The notes under the pieces: model-generated
Database searches by the model: none
The model's input: the letters and a program-made list of their open reading frames with translations, nothing else
Told to the model about the DNA's origin: nothing
Origin: Mesodorylaimus sp. YZB2_4
Taxonomy: Eukaryota > Nematoda > Enoplea > Dorylaimida > Dorylaimidae
Assembly: GCA_030248295.1 (NCBI GenBank)
Contig: JASANH010000463.1
Span: 372,001 to 436,000 of the forward strand
Direction of reading: 5' to 3'
Length of the DNA stretch: 64,000 bases
Translations under genes and position numbers: made by a program
Shown here: piece after piece, positions 23,411 to 36,500 of the stretch
How the letters are laid out: each line of letters begins with the position of its first letter
How positions within the stretch are numbered: position 1 is the stretch's first letter

Positions 23411-25433
23411 GTAACACATGCTCGGAATGTTGAACACACAAGTGTATAGTGGCAGATAATATTTCAGTTTACAGGCAGGAAAACTTTTTTCTCCCGTTTA
23501 ATCCCTGTTGGGGCATATTCTAAAAACAGTTTTCAGAGTTTTAGCTCTTTGTCGTGTCAGTGAGTCATGAGTTCTGTCGTCTGCCAGATTGCCTGAGAAC
23601 TGAGATATGCAACTTCAGGCAGGAAAATTGTAATGACAACTATTTGAAGCCGAGTAAATTCTTTTATTATGACTGCTCATGAGATTTGGCTCCATCTTAT
23701 GATTTATACATGAGGCTCTATTTCTTGCTTGTATGTCGATGTGTCCACGCTAGCCTTTGCTGACACTGCTTTTGGATCGCAGGCGCAATGTCTTTCTGTT
23801 GCCTGGTGAGGAGTCAATAGGACAGGACAATCTTCTTTTTCTGATCTATATTACCTTGTGCAATGGATAACTCAGTTGTTCATTAGTGTATACGGTACTT
23901 GTTAGGTACAGCGCCCAGTGAAGTCTGGGCCTCAAAGCTAAAACGCTGTGATTTTATAAACTTGTAATCGGGTCCATTATAAAGCATTTGGAAGTCGTGA
24001 AACAAGCTTCCTCTACAGTCCCTAAGCCATTATGCTTTGCAGGAAAGTTTTACTTTAGTAACTACCTGCGAGATTCATACGTCTGCTCAGCAGGAGCCAT
24101 TTATATATATGTTGATATAACAGAAATTCCTTGAATCCTATGATCCTGTATCCTCGATGAGCCACCAAGTCATATCCTGCAGAATTTTTCTGCGTTTCCA
24201 AATTTTTTGAGGTATTTTAGTTCAAATAGACCCCCAACGATAACCAAAACTTCTAACTTTTGTAACAAGTCACATATTTTAGTCAGGAATTGCTATCCGC
24301 ACCTCCCTGACTCGATTGAGCCATAAAAAGTTGCCCTGCGCCTCTCCAGACGGTTTTTATGAGGTCCAAAAGTGCAAAAAATGATAATTTCGCCCGAGTG
24401 AACCCTCTTCTGAGCACCCTACAGCAATCTGGGGCAATACCTGGTCGAAATAAATGCCAAAAGGCACCAGCAGTGATGTTACCCTGTCGTTTGGGCATAT
24501 ATCTGGGTTCCCCGCTCTCACAGCTTCAGATCGGCGTTGTGATCTATCGGGTCCATACATACATATCTACCTACAAGCATATATGACGCGGGCACGTTTC
24601 TGCCCTTAGACGAATAATCAGTGTATATTTTGAAAAGATTTTTGGTACACATTTTTTCCAACTAGTTTCTCATATCCACACCAAATTTCATCGGTTTTGG
24701 CCGCACGATCCGCGAGTTAAAGCGAAAATAAAAAACCAGGTCGGGATTTTCGCCCTCGCACGCCTAGTATGAGTGGAGCCCGAATGGATAGAGATTTTGG
24801 AAATTCCTTCGAAAGAACTTAATCTAGTGTGAAGTTACGCTAAGAAACAAAATTTCATTGCCTTATGACATCAGGCTGTTGAGATATCGTTGTTGGTGTG
24901 GCACATATACTACATGGGGGACGCTACCGCGCCCCCATGGATATATACTGTACATATATATGTATGTATGTATTTACCTATTTGTGTCGTAGATATGTTC
25001 TATAGAAATATGCATATAATATATATACATATATGTATAATGATATGTATTTGTAATATATAAATATATTACAAACAAAAAACTTTTATATCCGTATGTG
25101 TATCCCCATATTTGTATCTCACCATTCACACCATCTCACCATTAACCATATACTTTAGCTATAAAAGTATGCGGCGCATAGTATACTGTAACTTTTAAAT
25201 CCCCCGAAAACTCCTGCACATAGCTCCTTTGCACGCAGCACCCGCTTACTTGCTTTCCCAGATTTGTTACTCAGAAATTCACGCTAAAGGTCAGCAGCTT
25301 TACAAACTCTGGAGTTAGAGAAATTTTCGAAGTCACTGGGACAGAGGGTTTTTTCTTTTTAGCATCTTCCCATCTCATCTATCATCGCGAGAATACATTA
25401 AAAGCAAGCTGTCATTGCCAGTCACCTACCATC
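23411..25433. other. Gene-poor stretch with old repeats
   Basis: No gene recognised. 24660-24760 holds caccaaatttcatcggtttt followed by a cgagttaa-type string, which resembles generic repeat DNA. The last part approaches the LicD/fukutin-like gene. A 71-codon minus-strand frame (24283-24498) has no recognisable domain. Confidence 0.3.
24945..25075. repeat. TA/ATGT-rich microsatellite
   Basis: A run of tatata, tacatatatatg and tgtatgtatgtat motifs, ending in atataaatatattac. Simple-sequence DNA with no gene. Confidence 0.85.
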
Positions 25434-26888
25434 ATGCTTCGAATATTGTCAACCATAATTCCAGTCCAGTTTCTTTGCCGTTGCCGCACATACAAAAAGT
25501 GCACACTCTTAGCAGGATTCCTGCTCTGTATCGCCACGCTATCGACTGTCCAACGCGCTTATTACACTGGGGCACATTCGAATATAATGCAACACCCCTT
25601 CGAGAAATTGGCCGAATTCGCGCCAGTTTTCAGAATGTTAGAAGCCATGAAAATCCCTTTGGTCCTCCTAGATCCCAACGTCATCCGTTTCAATGATACT
25701 GACCCGATATTGGGAGCACCAAATATTGTTACTTTTGGTGTTTTCGAAAATGATAGTCAAAAATTTCAAGATTTCAATCAATGGCGCGATTTAAGACCAA
25801 AATGGTGGTTGACCGAAGCCGTGGGCACGGATTACAGACGCTTACACCCCAAGGAGGAAAAAGCAGTTTATACGAGTGTTGTCACGCATTATTTTTTCGT
25901 TTCGACCTCATCGATTGTGCATATTGCAGTTATATTCAACAGAAATAATTTCTTTTGGGTGGCTGGTATCAGAGATTCATTATTGGCCAGTCGATATCGA
26001 TTCCTGACCAACATGACATACGCCATCCCCTTGCCAATGGCCGTCGATGCATTCGATTGCGATAAAGTCCCATTTTTGATTTATCCAGCCTACAATGTGT
26101 GCATGCCAGCAAATTTGGAATATTATTTATGGCAAGTCCCGCAAGCTCGTTTCCACGAATGCCATTACGATGATATCGTGTATCCATTTAAAAGGCAACA
26201 TAAAATGCAAGAAGCCGATACTGATCCACAAAGAGAGGCCTTGGCGGAAGTGGTCAAAATCAGTAAGGAATTACGTATCCCCCTAATGATCATTTTTGGC
26301 ACATTACTGGGTTGGTATCGACAGTGCGACTACATTGTGGAATCCTTGGACATGGATACTGCCATGATGGATTATGAATATAAACCAGAATTGTTCGATC
26401 GAGTTTTCAAAAGTCAAGTATTGACCATGTATCGTCGCTTAGGTACATTGGATTTGGGTTTAGAATTTCGCACTCACACAAAACGTTGGGTTTGGTTAGA
26501 CATATTTTTAATGTATCCCCGAACGCATAATAATTCCTTCACTTATATGTTGAATCAAAAATATTGGATGAAATCGACATATCCTATCAAAAAAGGTGTA
26601 TGCTCTGCCGAATTGTTGGGTTTGCTCGTTTACTTACCGTGCAATTACGAGGATTACATTCACATGGAATATGGTACAGATGGTTGGTTCGCACCAGTCG
26701 GTGGCCATCCACATCGAAATATGAAAATGGAAAATTACTACGAGGATCCAGAAATCGTTTATTTGGAACATATCTACGAGAATTTTACTTGCAGTAATCC
26801 TAATGAAATGTGGGGTTGCGATCCAGAACCATTGACTGTGGTTAATTCGACCTTGTATCAAAATGCTACCAGACTAAAAAAGGGTTGA
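25434..26888 (+). CDS. LicD/fukutin-family protein, type II membrane
   Basis: Intronless frame of 484 aa from the ATG at 25434. After a Cys/Arg-rich start it has one hydrophobic signal anchor (about 24-40, TLLAGFLLCIATLSTVQ), so the bulk should lie in the Golgi lumen. The C-terminal half contains the LicD nucleotidyltransferase motifs: KELRIPLMIIFGTLLGWYRQ (about 278-297), then the acidic metal-binding DMD at 306-308, and later RWVWLDIFLMYPR. Fukutin and its relatives transfer ribitol phosphate to glycans such as O-mannosyl dystroglycan; whether this nematode-type protein does so is unknown. Nematodes carry several fukutin-like genes of this layout. Several N-glycosylation sequons (NMT, NFT, NST, NAT) fit a secretory location. 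The second motif aspartates and surrounding Gly-Thr look intact, so an active transferase is likely. Confidence 0.85.
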   Translation: MLRILSTIIPVQFLCRCRTYKKCTLLAGFLLCIATLSTVQRAYYTGAHSNIMQHPFEKLAEFAPVFRMLEAMKIPLVLLDPNVIRFNDTDPILGAPNIVTFGVFENDSQKFQDFNQWRDLRPKWWLTEAVGTDYRRLHPKEEKAVYTSVVTHYFFVSTSSIVHIAVIFNRNNFFWVAGIRDSLLASRYRFLTNMTYAIPLPMAVDAFDCDKVPFLIYPAYNVCMPANLEYYLWQVPQARFHECHYDDIVYPFKRQHKMQEADTDPQREALAEVVKISKELRIPLMIIFGTLLGWYRQCDYIVESLDMDTAMMDYEYKPELFDRVFKSQVLTMYRRLGTLDLGLEFRTHTKRWVWLDIFLMYPRTHNNSFTYMLNQKYWMKSTYPIKKGVCSAELLGLLVYLPCNYEDYIHMEYGTDGWFAPVGGHPHRNMKMENYYEDPEIVYLEHIYENFTCSNPNEMWGCDPEPLTVVNSTLYQNATRLKKG

Positions 26889-27720
26889 ATTTAACTTTGG
26901 TTATGGTTACAGATCTAAATCTTTGGTGCTTTTTGTAGTGAGCCTACTGACGAAAAAACTCTTCGTTGTACATTTGTTAAACGAAGTTTCAAAATTCTTT
27001 GAATTTTTTGCGGGACAGTGTTCTTGCCGGGTGATAAGTATTTCTATGCCCTTTCCATGCAGTCTGAGTGTAAGTATGAGATATGGATTTTTAAGCGCCG
27101 AACTAAAATTTGCTCACAAGTGTAAAAAATCATTTTTATTTTTGTTAAAATTTTGATTGTTCTGCAGATAGAAATTTTTTTTGTTCATAATGCAATACTA
27201 AGCGAGTTGTGAATTTTAGAAAAACTGTCACATCTGTACAGTTTAATACTGAATACTATGTAGGCTCTAGGAGATAAGTACTGCAATCGAGTGTTTTTGT
27301 CTTCATAAAGAAATGGATCTACTGCAAGGAAATTAGTGCAGAGTTGAAAGATGCATCGGTCAACTGGTTCGTAAATAGAATGCGACACAGAACATTTTTC
27401 GACAATGGCCAATCAAATATGCTGATGCTGACTCTTTTGCATGTGTATCAAACATCCAATCAGGTAGTGCTACCAATGCACAGCGCAGCATTGTTTTCAC
27501 TCATACGTTTTCGTACACACTTAGCAAAATATTGTGGACAGAGCGCCATTCCAGTACTGCTGAACGGCCCGCATTCTACAATCAGCGACACCATATCCTG
27601 TGAACCTACCAGTACAAGTGCTGTAACAGTGCCATCTGGCGGGGGGTTTTAACGACTTTTCCATCGCTTATCTTTTATTACACAACCAAAATCAAGACGT
27701 GAAAAGTTGGAGATTTCCGC
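26889..27720. other. Intergenic region
   Basis: No gene recognised between the LicD/fukutin-like gene and the MECR stop. The frame at 27344-27652 (102 codons) shows no domain. A/T-rich 3' sequence of the upstream gene is expected in the first part. Confidence 0.4.
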
Positions 27721-30700
27721 TCACAAGGACCAATCAAAAACAAGAATCTGCTTCTTAGAAAATCCTTTCATCAAACTTTTCTCAAGTGCGGTTTTGTAGT
27801 CATCGAAATCAACCAAATCACAGCTCGACATGGTTAATTTACCATCTTTAATCAATTTAGTCAACTCGGCGTACATCTTACCCGCGGCTTCTTCATTTTG
27901 CAAGTCATCTTTCCATTTTGATAACCAAAATCCCTTTGCTTGAATTCCCTTAAATATGAGTGCACCAGCAGGAAGCTGTAGTGGCTGCATGGCCATAGCC
28001 CCGTAAGTTACCAGAACGCCTCCATCCGCCAAAGCTGTCGCCAAATACAAGGTACTTCGTCCACTGACGCAATTGATAGCCAATTTCGGCGGTTTGACAC
28101 CAGATGCCCAAAGCTTTTTGCCAACATCACCTTTGAGCTCTTCTTCAGTCAACACATGGTCCGCGCCCAGCTGCGACAACTCGCTCTTTAGTTCACCCAA
28201 CGTTGGCCTTCCACGAACAAGGTTGACAGTGACGTAGCCTCTGGCTTTTGATATCTGGATCAAAGCGCGACCGACTGAACTATTCGCACCGTTTTGGATA
28301 ACTGTATCGCCAGGAGACAACTGTACAAAATCGGTGAGCATTCTGAATGGAAAAACACCCGCTTATTTATATATCTAGGCTACAGCGGTCTGAGTGATTG
28401 TCTGAAAACGATTCTCGTAGCAGCAAGTGTGTCACTACAAGCTTATGCATGTGAAGACACGAAATGTTTGAACACATTTATCTGCTGTCTCTGCCACGAG
28501 ACACAGGCGCAGCATCGGTTAAAGATACTGCACACTGAAGAAACGCTGGAAACCACAGCACCTATCTGAATCTAAAGACAGCACAGGAAAAGGGAAGCCT
28601 GGGTGAAATGAGAATTCCTATGCGTCAAATAGTTGAAGCACGTAAAAGGCGGATCGCAGACTTCCTAATTAACTGATCAACAGGTACATATGCTGAAAAC
28701 GCAGGAGATTCGAAAATTGGACCAGTCGAAATGCGGTCTCCCAGCTTTACCTGATTTTGGCACAAAAATCCATATTTTCCCAGACTTTTCCAGGTTTTCC
28801 AGCCTCGTATGAACCCAAGACATGCTGGTACACGACACTTTACATTCAAATGTTCGACCAAATATAGAGCGCTGAGAAGCATAAAATGCATAATATTTTC
28901 CACTTGATTTTAAACCCATCAGATTTCAAGCGTTTGGGTGCTTCCCTCCAGCCTTTCTTAAGTGTGTCTATCGCAAGTTACATCGTGCACGAGTGAAGTA
29001 GTACAGCGAACAAATTGGACTTTGTGATCCATAAGCAATACCAGTTGTCATGCAGAAGCACTTTGCACGCAAAAATTGCTATCAAGGGTATAAATTTGCC
29101 TTGATTACCAATGGCATGGTTGTCCGTACGCTATGGGGCCATCCATAAAGGTCGACCGCAGCATAGGGGGAGGGTGGGCGAGTTAGCAAAAAGTGGTCAG
29201 GTGCGGTCGGGGTGGGGGAGGGGTAGCAGCCAATGGTCGACCGCAGCAAATTTTTAAACTTTTGATGACAAAAAAACACCTCTTATCTTCACCAGTAGTG
29301 CGCATTCAAACCATCAAAAATTTTTTTTTTCTCTTCTCCTCGGTCGTTCATTCTCGATAATGCAATTTCGGGCTGATCAGGTCTCTGATTCCCAACTAGA
29401 ATGGCATCTGATCCGAAAGGGAAAAGTTGGAAGGCGATGGCTCTGCTGATTAAGGCGTCAATCCGTCTTGCTGGCCGCAACCCTGACTGGGAGGCCGAGG
29501 TTCTATTCCGACGAAGGACGGCAGTTTAGTAACTTGTCGCCGGCTTTGGACACCTGGCTCTGGGCGAAACCCCTGCAACTGTCAAATGGCGTACGCCCAC
29601 CCAAGGAGTAGAGAATTGGGAAACTGTCCTCGAACACCAGCCGGGAAGGTCCCTACGCTAAGCCTAAGCCTTCTCACCCAGTGTGGAGGTGCTCCCAGTG
29701 AAGACACAGGGCTGGTTCCCTCTAGGGATAGGCCGGGATCATGTTTTTCCGCGATCGGGATCAGGGCAAGCCAAATCGGGATCGGGATTTTTTGTTTGAG
29801 GTCGTAAATTGTTTGCAAACACGAAGAAGATGAGTCTATTTTGTTCACTAAATCACACTTTAGTCATCAAGGGTTTTCTGAGCTTTTTATGAGGTCGAGT
29901 TTCAGTCATTATAAATAAGCTGAAATTGATGAGTACATTCGCAGTTTCGATACGCGTCCAGCAAGGTCAGCCTAGGCTGAGCAAAATCAGTGTTGCTATC
30001 ATTATCGATTTGAGCCGATGTTGCTGCTGCCTCTTCATCGCAGATATGATGGATCAGAGTGTACCATGCCTATGCATATCATAATTACATGCAGAATCCT
30101 GATGCCTTAATGTCGGGATCAGGATCGGGATCCCAACCTATCCCTTGTCACATCACAGTCTCGCTTATCAAATCATGACTGCTGGCCAGCTAATATGATT
30201 GAAAATCCAATGGAGAACTGGGCGCGGCCCATCCCGCAAAACTTAAAAAATATGGGGAAAAGTTTGTGGAGGCTTTTACAAAATAGAAATCCGCTCCATG
30301 AATCAAAAAAAAAAATTTGCCATCGAAGGAGAGGGCACCTTGTCAAGTTCGAGAAAGCATGAGATCAACATTTCACAAAGCAGCTTTTTGAGGAGGCTAT
30401 GGCTGAAATGGTCGAATATTTTTGAGGGGGGCTCGCGAGAAGTGGTCGCCATGCGGTCTGGGGGGAGGGAGAGTAAAAAAAACTAGACTTTGTGCGGTCG
30501 ACCTGTGGGGATGGCCCCTACGAGGCCTACGATAACAATTCCTAACAGACCATCAGAACCCCCAAGCAGCAGTAACAATGCAACAGGTGACCTTTTGGGA
30601 TCCGATGTAGAGCAGTTTGGATTTCTTATCTACTCTCCTGAATCGCAATGATGCGCAGGCTACATTGTCAAATCATAACGCACAGAAAACTGCCCCCACG

Positions 30701-31162
30701 CCCTTACCTGTACGCGGTTGGTGGGTTGACACTGAGCGTGGCTGCATCAGCCAATGAGAGCGTATTATCGATTTTCGTCACCGAATTCCCGTCGCATACG
30801 GCCACTGATCGCCAAGTCCCAAAACTGGCTAACCTCGGTTGCACCCAATCACCAACCCGCAAGTGTTTGACATCCTTGCCGCAATCTACCACCCGCGCCA
30901 CCCCCTCATTGCCACCAACCACCGGAAAGGACGATGGTTTGATGCCATAAACACCCTGAATCATATTGATATCTGCTGGATTAATGGGCGATGCCAAGAA
31001 ATGCAATCGAACTTCGTTCGAACTCAAAGATTCGTTCAAAATGACGGTTTTCAATTGCAAAACTTTAGTAGGATCGCCGAATTCATTATATTGCAATTGG
31101 CGACTGGTCAAAGTGCGTTTCAAGACAAGGTTAATAACGTGAGAAGTTTTAGCAAGTTTCAT
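27721..31162 (-). CDS. MECR: Mitochondrial enoyl-ACP/trans-2-enoyl-CoA reductase
   Basis: Two exons, 31162-30708 and 28342-27721, join in phase across a 2,365-bp intron to give 358 aa (human MECR 373). The protein is an NADPH-dependent reductase for the last step of mitochondrial fatty-acid synthesis, needed for lipoic acid. Residues 1-25 (MKLAKTSHVINLVLKRTLTS) are basic and amphipathic, as expected of a targeting peptide. The catalytic N-part has SPINPADINMIQGVYGIKP and GGNEGVARV. The exon join yields PPTAYRMLTDFVQLSPGDTV, followed by the Rossmann segment QNGANSSVGRALIQI. The C-part has GFWLSKWK and ends KKQILVFDWSL. An in-frame ATG at 31225 would add 21 residues; the shorter start was chosen for its targeting peptide. 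The long intron contains mobile DNA but the exons are undamaged. Confidence 0.93.
29135..30518. mobile_element. DNA element with 26-bp terminal inverted repeats
   Basis: Lies inside the MECR intron. The left end reads ggggccatccataaaggtcg then accgca, and the reverse complement of the right end reads ggggccatccccacaggtcg then accgca, matching at 23 of 26 bases. Subterminal g-rich strings with repeated tgcggtc/gaccgca occur at both ends. No transposase is visible. A third, single end of the same type (gggccatccataaagg with gtcgacc) occurs at 31476-31500 outside the gene. Target duplications are unclear (tat/tac). Family not assigned. Confidence 0.75.
29437..29800 (+). repeat. tRNA-derived SINE-like sequence
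   Basis: The first 75 bp resemble a tRNA head: an A-box-like tggctctgctga near 29438 and a good B box, gaggttctattcc, near 29497. A body with no coding follows, which includes gtggaggtgctcccagtg, similar to part of the SINE at 48031. It is nested inside the element at 29135-30518. Body boundaries are approximate. Confidence 0.5.
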
Positions 31163-33527
31163 GATGAAGCTAGAAAGAAGATACAGTAATCTCCACCTTC
31201 CCTCCAGCCGGGCCGGCCAAATCATCAAGGGTAACCATTTAAATTCCCGCTGTTAGCAGACAAATTTCACCGCTTATGACGAACTGTAGCAATTTTAAAA
31301 AAAACTAACGATTCAGACACTTGAGGGTCGATTCCAGCTACGTAGGATTTATGCGCTCTTCACTGTGAAGACCGAATTCCTTCATCCGCGCATTAGCCAC
31401 AGCCTTACAAAGTAGAGCGCAGCACCCTTGAACAATTCCGTGCTGCATGTTGGCCAAAAAATATTGTACTATTGCGGGCCATCCATAAAGGACGTCGACC
31501 CTACTCGTGGCAGGGAGTGAGCGGAAAGCGGACGGAAATGGTTGAGTGTGGGGGAGGCTGTCCCCAAGTGGACGTCCAGTTTTAAAAACAGGGGTGAGAT
31601 ATCTCGGAAAATAGCAAGATTATCAATAGTAATTTTTGGATGTAGAATTACCAAGCGACGGTCAAGTACAAACGGTGATTCAAAGCTGCCTCGTCGGGGA
31701 AATCAGATCAATAATATTTCAGTTTTTCGAAACATCAGATAAAACGATTTTAGCGCTGCCAGTCTCTTTGACGCGCACTGTAGGTGCCTTATGTAACCAG
31801 ACCTGACTAGCGTTGGAGGGAAATGTTGCTGACCTAAGTTGGCAAGACAAAAACTCCGACTTAAACGAGGCAAGTCGTTCGACTACACCTACGGCTGAAA
31901 TATCATCCCGGCAGGCTAAATTTTACAGCCATGGCCATGGTCTCCCAGTCCCTATGGCCCGCTGGCGCCAGGGTCACAGCTACTTATTTAGCTCTGTCAC
32001 TGGCATGTCAGAAAAGATGTCGAGCATCGACTAATCCGACCCTCAGCCTGAATCCTGATCTTGATTTGGCTGATACGCTTCAAGAAATGAAATGGAACCC
32101 GCCTCAAATTTTGTCTGATGATAACCCATATTGCATTAGTCGCAAACACTTTTAAAAAAGGCGAAGGTTTTTTCAGAAACATATTGACCAAATAAAGCCG
32201 AGCCGACAGATATTCACTTTCGCTATACATAGTGCTAATGATTCTACATTCCCATTAATTTTTACCGCTGTTCGCGTCACAGACAACTGTGAGAGTCAAA
32301 AATGGACGCGGCACATTTGAACCCATACTGCTTGCCTAACGGCCCCAGAATAACTTCAGGTGTGCCCCACGAGGCTCAAAGGAATTAAATATGCCATCCC
32401 GCTTCGAAGGCATCAAAGCCACCCGTGCTTCTCGTTCTTATATAGTACATCTTCAGACCACGTCCCACCCACTTATCGATTTTTGATTTTCTCTGTTTTG
32501 CCAAATATGTTGATGCTAGTTTGCTGTTTATTTCTAATCGGTCAGCAACATATTTCTTACGATTTGTATGTTACGCCAAGTTATCGCTGAAAATTTGCGA
32601 TACCTGAGTTGAGAAGGCTTGAAACTGCTCACTCGACCACAGACAATGCAAATCACGGAGGCCCGGGTCGTGGCCTAGCCTCTCACGCTGTGTGCGCACT
32701 TACAGGGGAGGGTTTGGGTGCCGCCTGGGTAAAAATGATTTTCATAAATACTGTATGTTCTCCCGCCCTCAAATGTGCTGTATAGTGCTTGGCTATGGAT
32801 GAATTATTACATGACATGCCTTGAGGCCCCACTCATGGGCATGTGGCGTGGTCGCTCGAGCTAGTGCTCCAGGCGCTCCAACTCCATGTGCCACTAGGAC
32901 TTCTACTTTGTCATTTTTAAGGCCGTCATCGACGCGCTTTAGCCCCTGAAACAAAAAAGTGATTTTCTTACATTGAGTACTATTCAATTTGAAGAGCATC
33001 AATTGCTATTTAACACATGCCAAGCGTTATCCTATCGATTACATAATCGTTCGGGGTAAGGCGCTCATTTACTCAGAAGGCATATATTACATACCAAAAA
33101 AGCTGGTTGATAAAAAGCGTTACTGCCAATGCCAGTCTTCGACAGTAAATTAGTAAGTCCATCTGGTCTTGCACACCAGACTTTGGTCCCCCCCCCCCCC
33201 CCCCTGGTGCCGTCAAGTGGCTGAACGAGTATATAGAGAATCAGGGAGCTGGTCCTCAACAACCAGTCAGGCCTCTCACAGTCTCCTGCGTTATATCATG
33301 AATGCTGGGAGGCTTTGACAAAACGGGTTAGAAGCCCGATTGGGAAACTGGGGCAGCACGGTGCCAAACCAACAAAACATTCAGGGCACATGACGGACGC
33401 GCATGCGAGGCCGGAGGAAATGCACCCAAATCGCAGGCCCGTGCTTAGCGACAAACTTTCACACACAACTGCCCGACATCACAGAAACCCAAATCATGGA
33501 ACAAAATTTACTAGACATTCAAGAAAG
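31163..33527. other. Region between MECR and the ETS gene
   Basis: Contains the lone transposon end at 31476-31500 and a poly-C run near 33187-33204. One minus-strand exon-like segment (32945-32793) has the acceptor gtttcag and reads GLKRVDDGLKNDKVEVLVAH and onward to HVIIHP-stop. I do not recognise it and found no partner exon. Otherwise nothing can be supported. Confidence 0.35.
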
Positions 33528-36500
33528 TCATCTCCAGTCACCGTCCGTCTCTCCAACATCGCCGAGGTCTGGTGAGACACCCATTTCGGCGTGAACTTGC
33601 TCGAATGACTTGCCGATAACAGACCCGATGTCGCATACGAATCGATATGAGAATCGTCTATCAAAGGACTTATGGATAATATTCTTCTTGTAGTAATAAC
33701 GGATTCCTCGCGTCAGTTTATCAAAATTCATCTGCAACGACAACGAATTTTCTGGAAAGATTCCAGTTTACGCATAATGGACGAATCAAAAAGAGTGGAG
33801 AAACAGCACATTCTATATCGGCTACGAATACGCTACTGTGAAATTGGATGCTACAAAAAATACTGTATGAGGTGATAATGCTCAAAGCGAAAATGAATAT
33901 TCTGCTTATCTGTGCTCAGTACCTATCTTAAGTCGCGCCTTTCATAACATAAATACTTCATCACAATTACTCCGTGTTAAAGAAGCACAGTATTTTAGAA
34001 AAGCTTGTTTTCGCTAACTTATATACTGCCAGAACGCCCAGTTTTGGTATCCCTCTTTAGCCTTCTCACCCCCATCGTACCAACTTCGAAATCGACTATA
34101 CCAAGCAACTTGGATTTGTTAACTTCTCGCGGCGTCGTTGGAGCACTTTATAACATCTCACCCCTTCTTCATCCCGCCCTGTGCGGAAAGCAAGCGTAAT
34201 AATGAACCGACAACTCATGGCTATACTTTCGTCTGCTGTCTGCTAAAAGTATCCATTTGGCTCATTCTAATCGTGTTTTCTCATTTCTTTCCCAAAGCGC
34301 CTTTCCATCTTTCCCTTCAGCTGGACGACAGCACATATATATCTGGACTGATAGGGATCGCTTTCGCCAAAACACAGACGTGTACACCTGTCAGGCCCAT
34401 ACGCACGCCCCGACCCTTTCATCATCCTTTGCCTGTGTAATTAATTCACAAATTTAGAACGGTGCTCGCTCGTCGTACACACCTTCCCACGTGAGGTAGG
34501 TGTCATATGAAATCGGAAACCGCCCCTGCTTCGCTCATAATTGGATACTGAATTCTCGAGAATCTTCCATCGGATTGACAGGAAGCGTAGAAGGATAACG
34601 AGCCCATCATAAGACGAGAGCGTCCGAAAGTCTGCCCGACACATAGCTAATGTTTTGAAAACAGTAAGTCCCGACAACACTCACATGACTGAGGCCCCGA
34701 CTTCTCATGCTTACCATCGGCTTATCCTTCTTGATGCCCCACAATCGGGCCACTTCGTCTTGGTCAATGAATCTGAATTCCCACTCTCGGCCTGTCCACG
34801 CAATCACGCCCTTGTATTTCTTATCCAACAATAAATCCAGAAGAAATCTCCACAGTATAACGGGGTCAGCTAATGAAAGAGACGAGCATGTAGTTGGTTT
34901 TGAGTCAATTCTTCATTCTTCACAACATGCAACAACCAGTCATCGCAACAGCAGCGCTGAACTTACCAGGCCGATGTTTGGTGATAATAGAACGCTTGGA
35001 ATTGCGATTCGAGTTGGCAGGCTCTCGTCGCTCACCATGTACTTCAACGACAGGCAGGGCTCTCAATGCCGAGCATGACCCAACCCCTGCCTGATTCTTC
35101 GATTGATGCTGCTGTTGCGAGATTCCGCTGCTGGCAGATCGATAAGCTGGCGCATGGTGAGCTAATTCGCGGCTGCTGGTGGGCTGATGAGCGTTGCTGT
35201 TGCCGAGCGAGGGCGGCGACAAGCCATGTCCGACAAACGATGGTGCTGCTGGGTTGAGAGGGGAGAAATCTGAGGGCGCGGGCGGGGCGTAGTTGCCAAA
35301 AATGGTAGGATTTTGTGGGATTGCTGCCGGGAGCGATTGGAAGGGGAGTGGAATTTGGGGAGCAGGTACCAGGCTGTGGCCGATAACGGGAAATGATGAG
35401 AACTGATCGTAGAAAGGTTGTGCTGTCTGTGCAGCTTGGAATGATCGGCGCAGGTCTTGGGCTGAACCATACGAGTAATTGCCTAAAAATTATGAGCGCG
35501 ATGTGAAGACGATCATAAAAGATTTTTTAAGCTTCTTCAGGTTTTTAGGTCTGGCTTAGCGCGATAGTTTGCTGTCACTCGAAAAATATTTATTCCTTCG
35601 CCAGCTACACAAACGATTTTCGATTTTGGAGAAAATGGCTGCCAAGTGGATAAACAAATCAAAACTGTCAACAAGTTTTGATTCAAGAAACACATCCATG
35701 TGCATTCAGAATAACAAACCAGAATTTGTCAATTTGCTAACTTGTTGGTGATTTGGAAATGGATGTGTAACTCTGATACGTTGATTTTCGTAAATACTAT
35801 GCCTAATATCCTCAGGAGTTGACTGACAAGTACAAACTCATGTGGTGGTCGGGAATTCAGACATTGCCAATGTGTTTTTGAATTTTTAGTGCGCCATTTT
35901 AAAGTATTAACACTTTTCCTTCTCGAAATCGGCATGGATAAGGTCATCAAAAATGAAAATCGATTTTTCCAATTTGTACTAGACGGCACACTAGAATCAA
36001 AATCCAATACGAATATGGTGCTTTCACGCTTGGCGAACATATAAAAAAGTTTCACAAAAAAAAGGTGATGCAATAATGTGTCCATCGGGCCACCCTCGTG
36101 CTAGCCCCCGAAAGCCCTCAAGGCGACCCCGAGGAAACCTTGAGGGGGATACCAGACGGGTCATAAGGGGAACTGGGACTGAAGTGACTCCTTAGGGCGG
36201 ACTGAATCGTTGAAAACATAGAATTTGTTGCTTTTGTCGTTATCCCCATATAAAACAACTTCTTGCCGATGTAAACATGGAGTGGGGGAATAACAAAACA
36301 GGCCTGAAAGGAGAAGGGTTCATATTTTGGGTGGAGTGAGTGTGTGCTATCTACTGCATGGCGGGCTCCTGCGAAGGTTGATCATTGAAGTTGCGAAATT
36401 GTTACACACGGGGAAAAGGATGACGTGGGGTATACCCGTAGTGCGGACTAGCCGGAAACATATACTCTGTGTTTGGGCGATTGCGAAAAATTCGTTGGGA

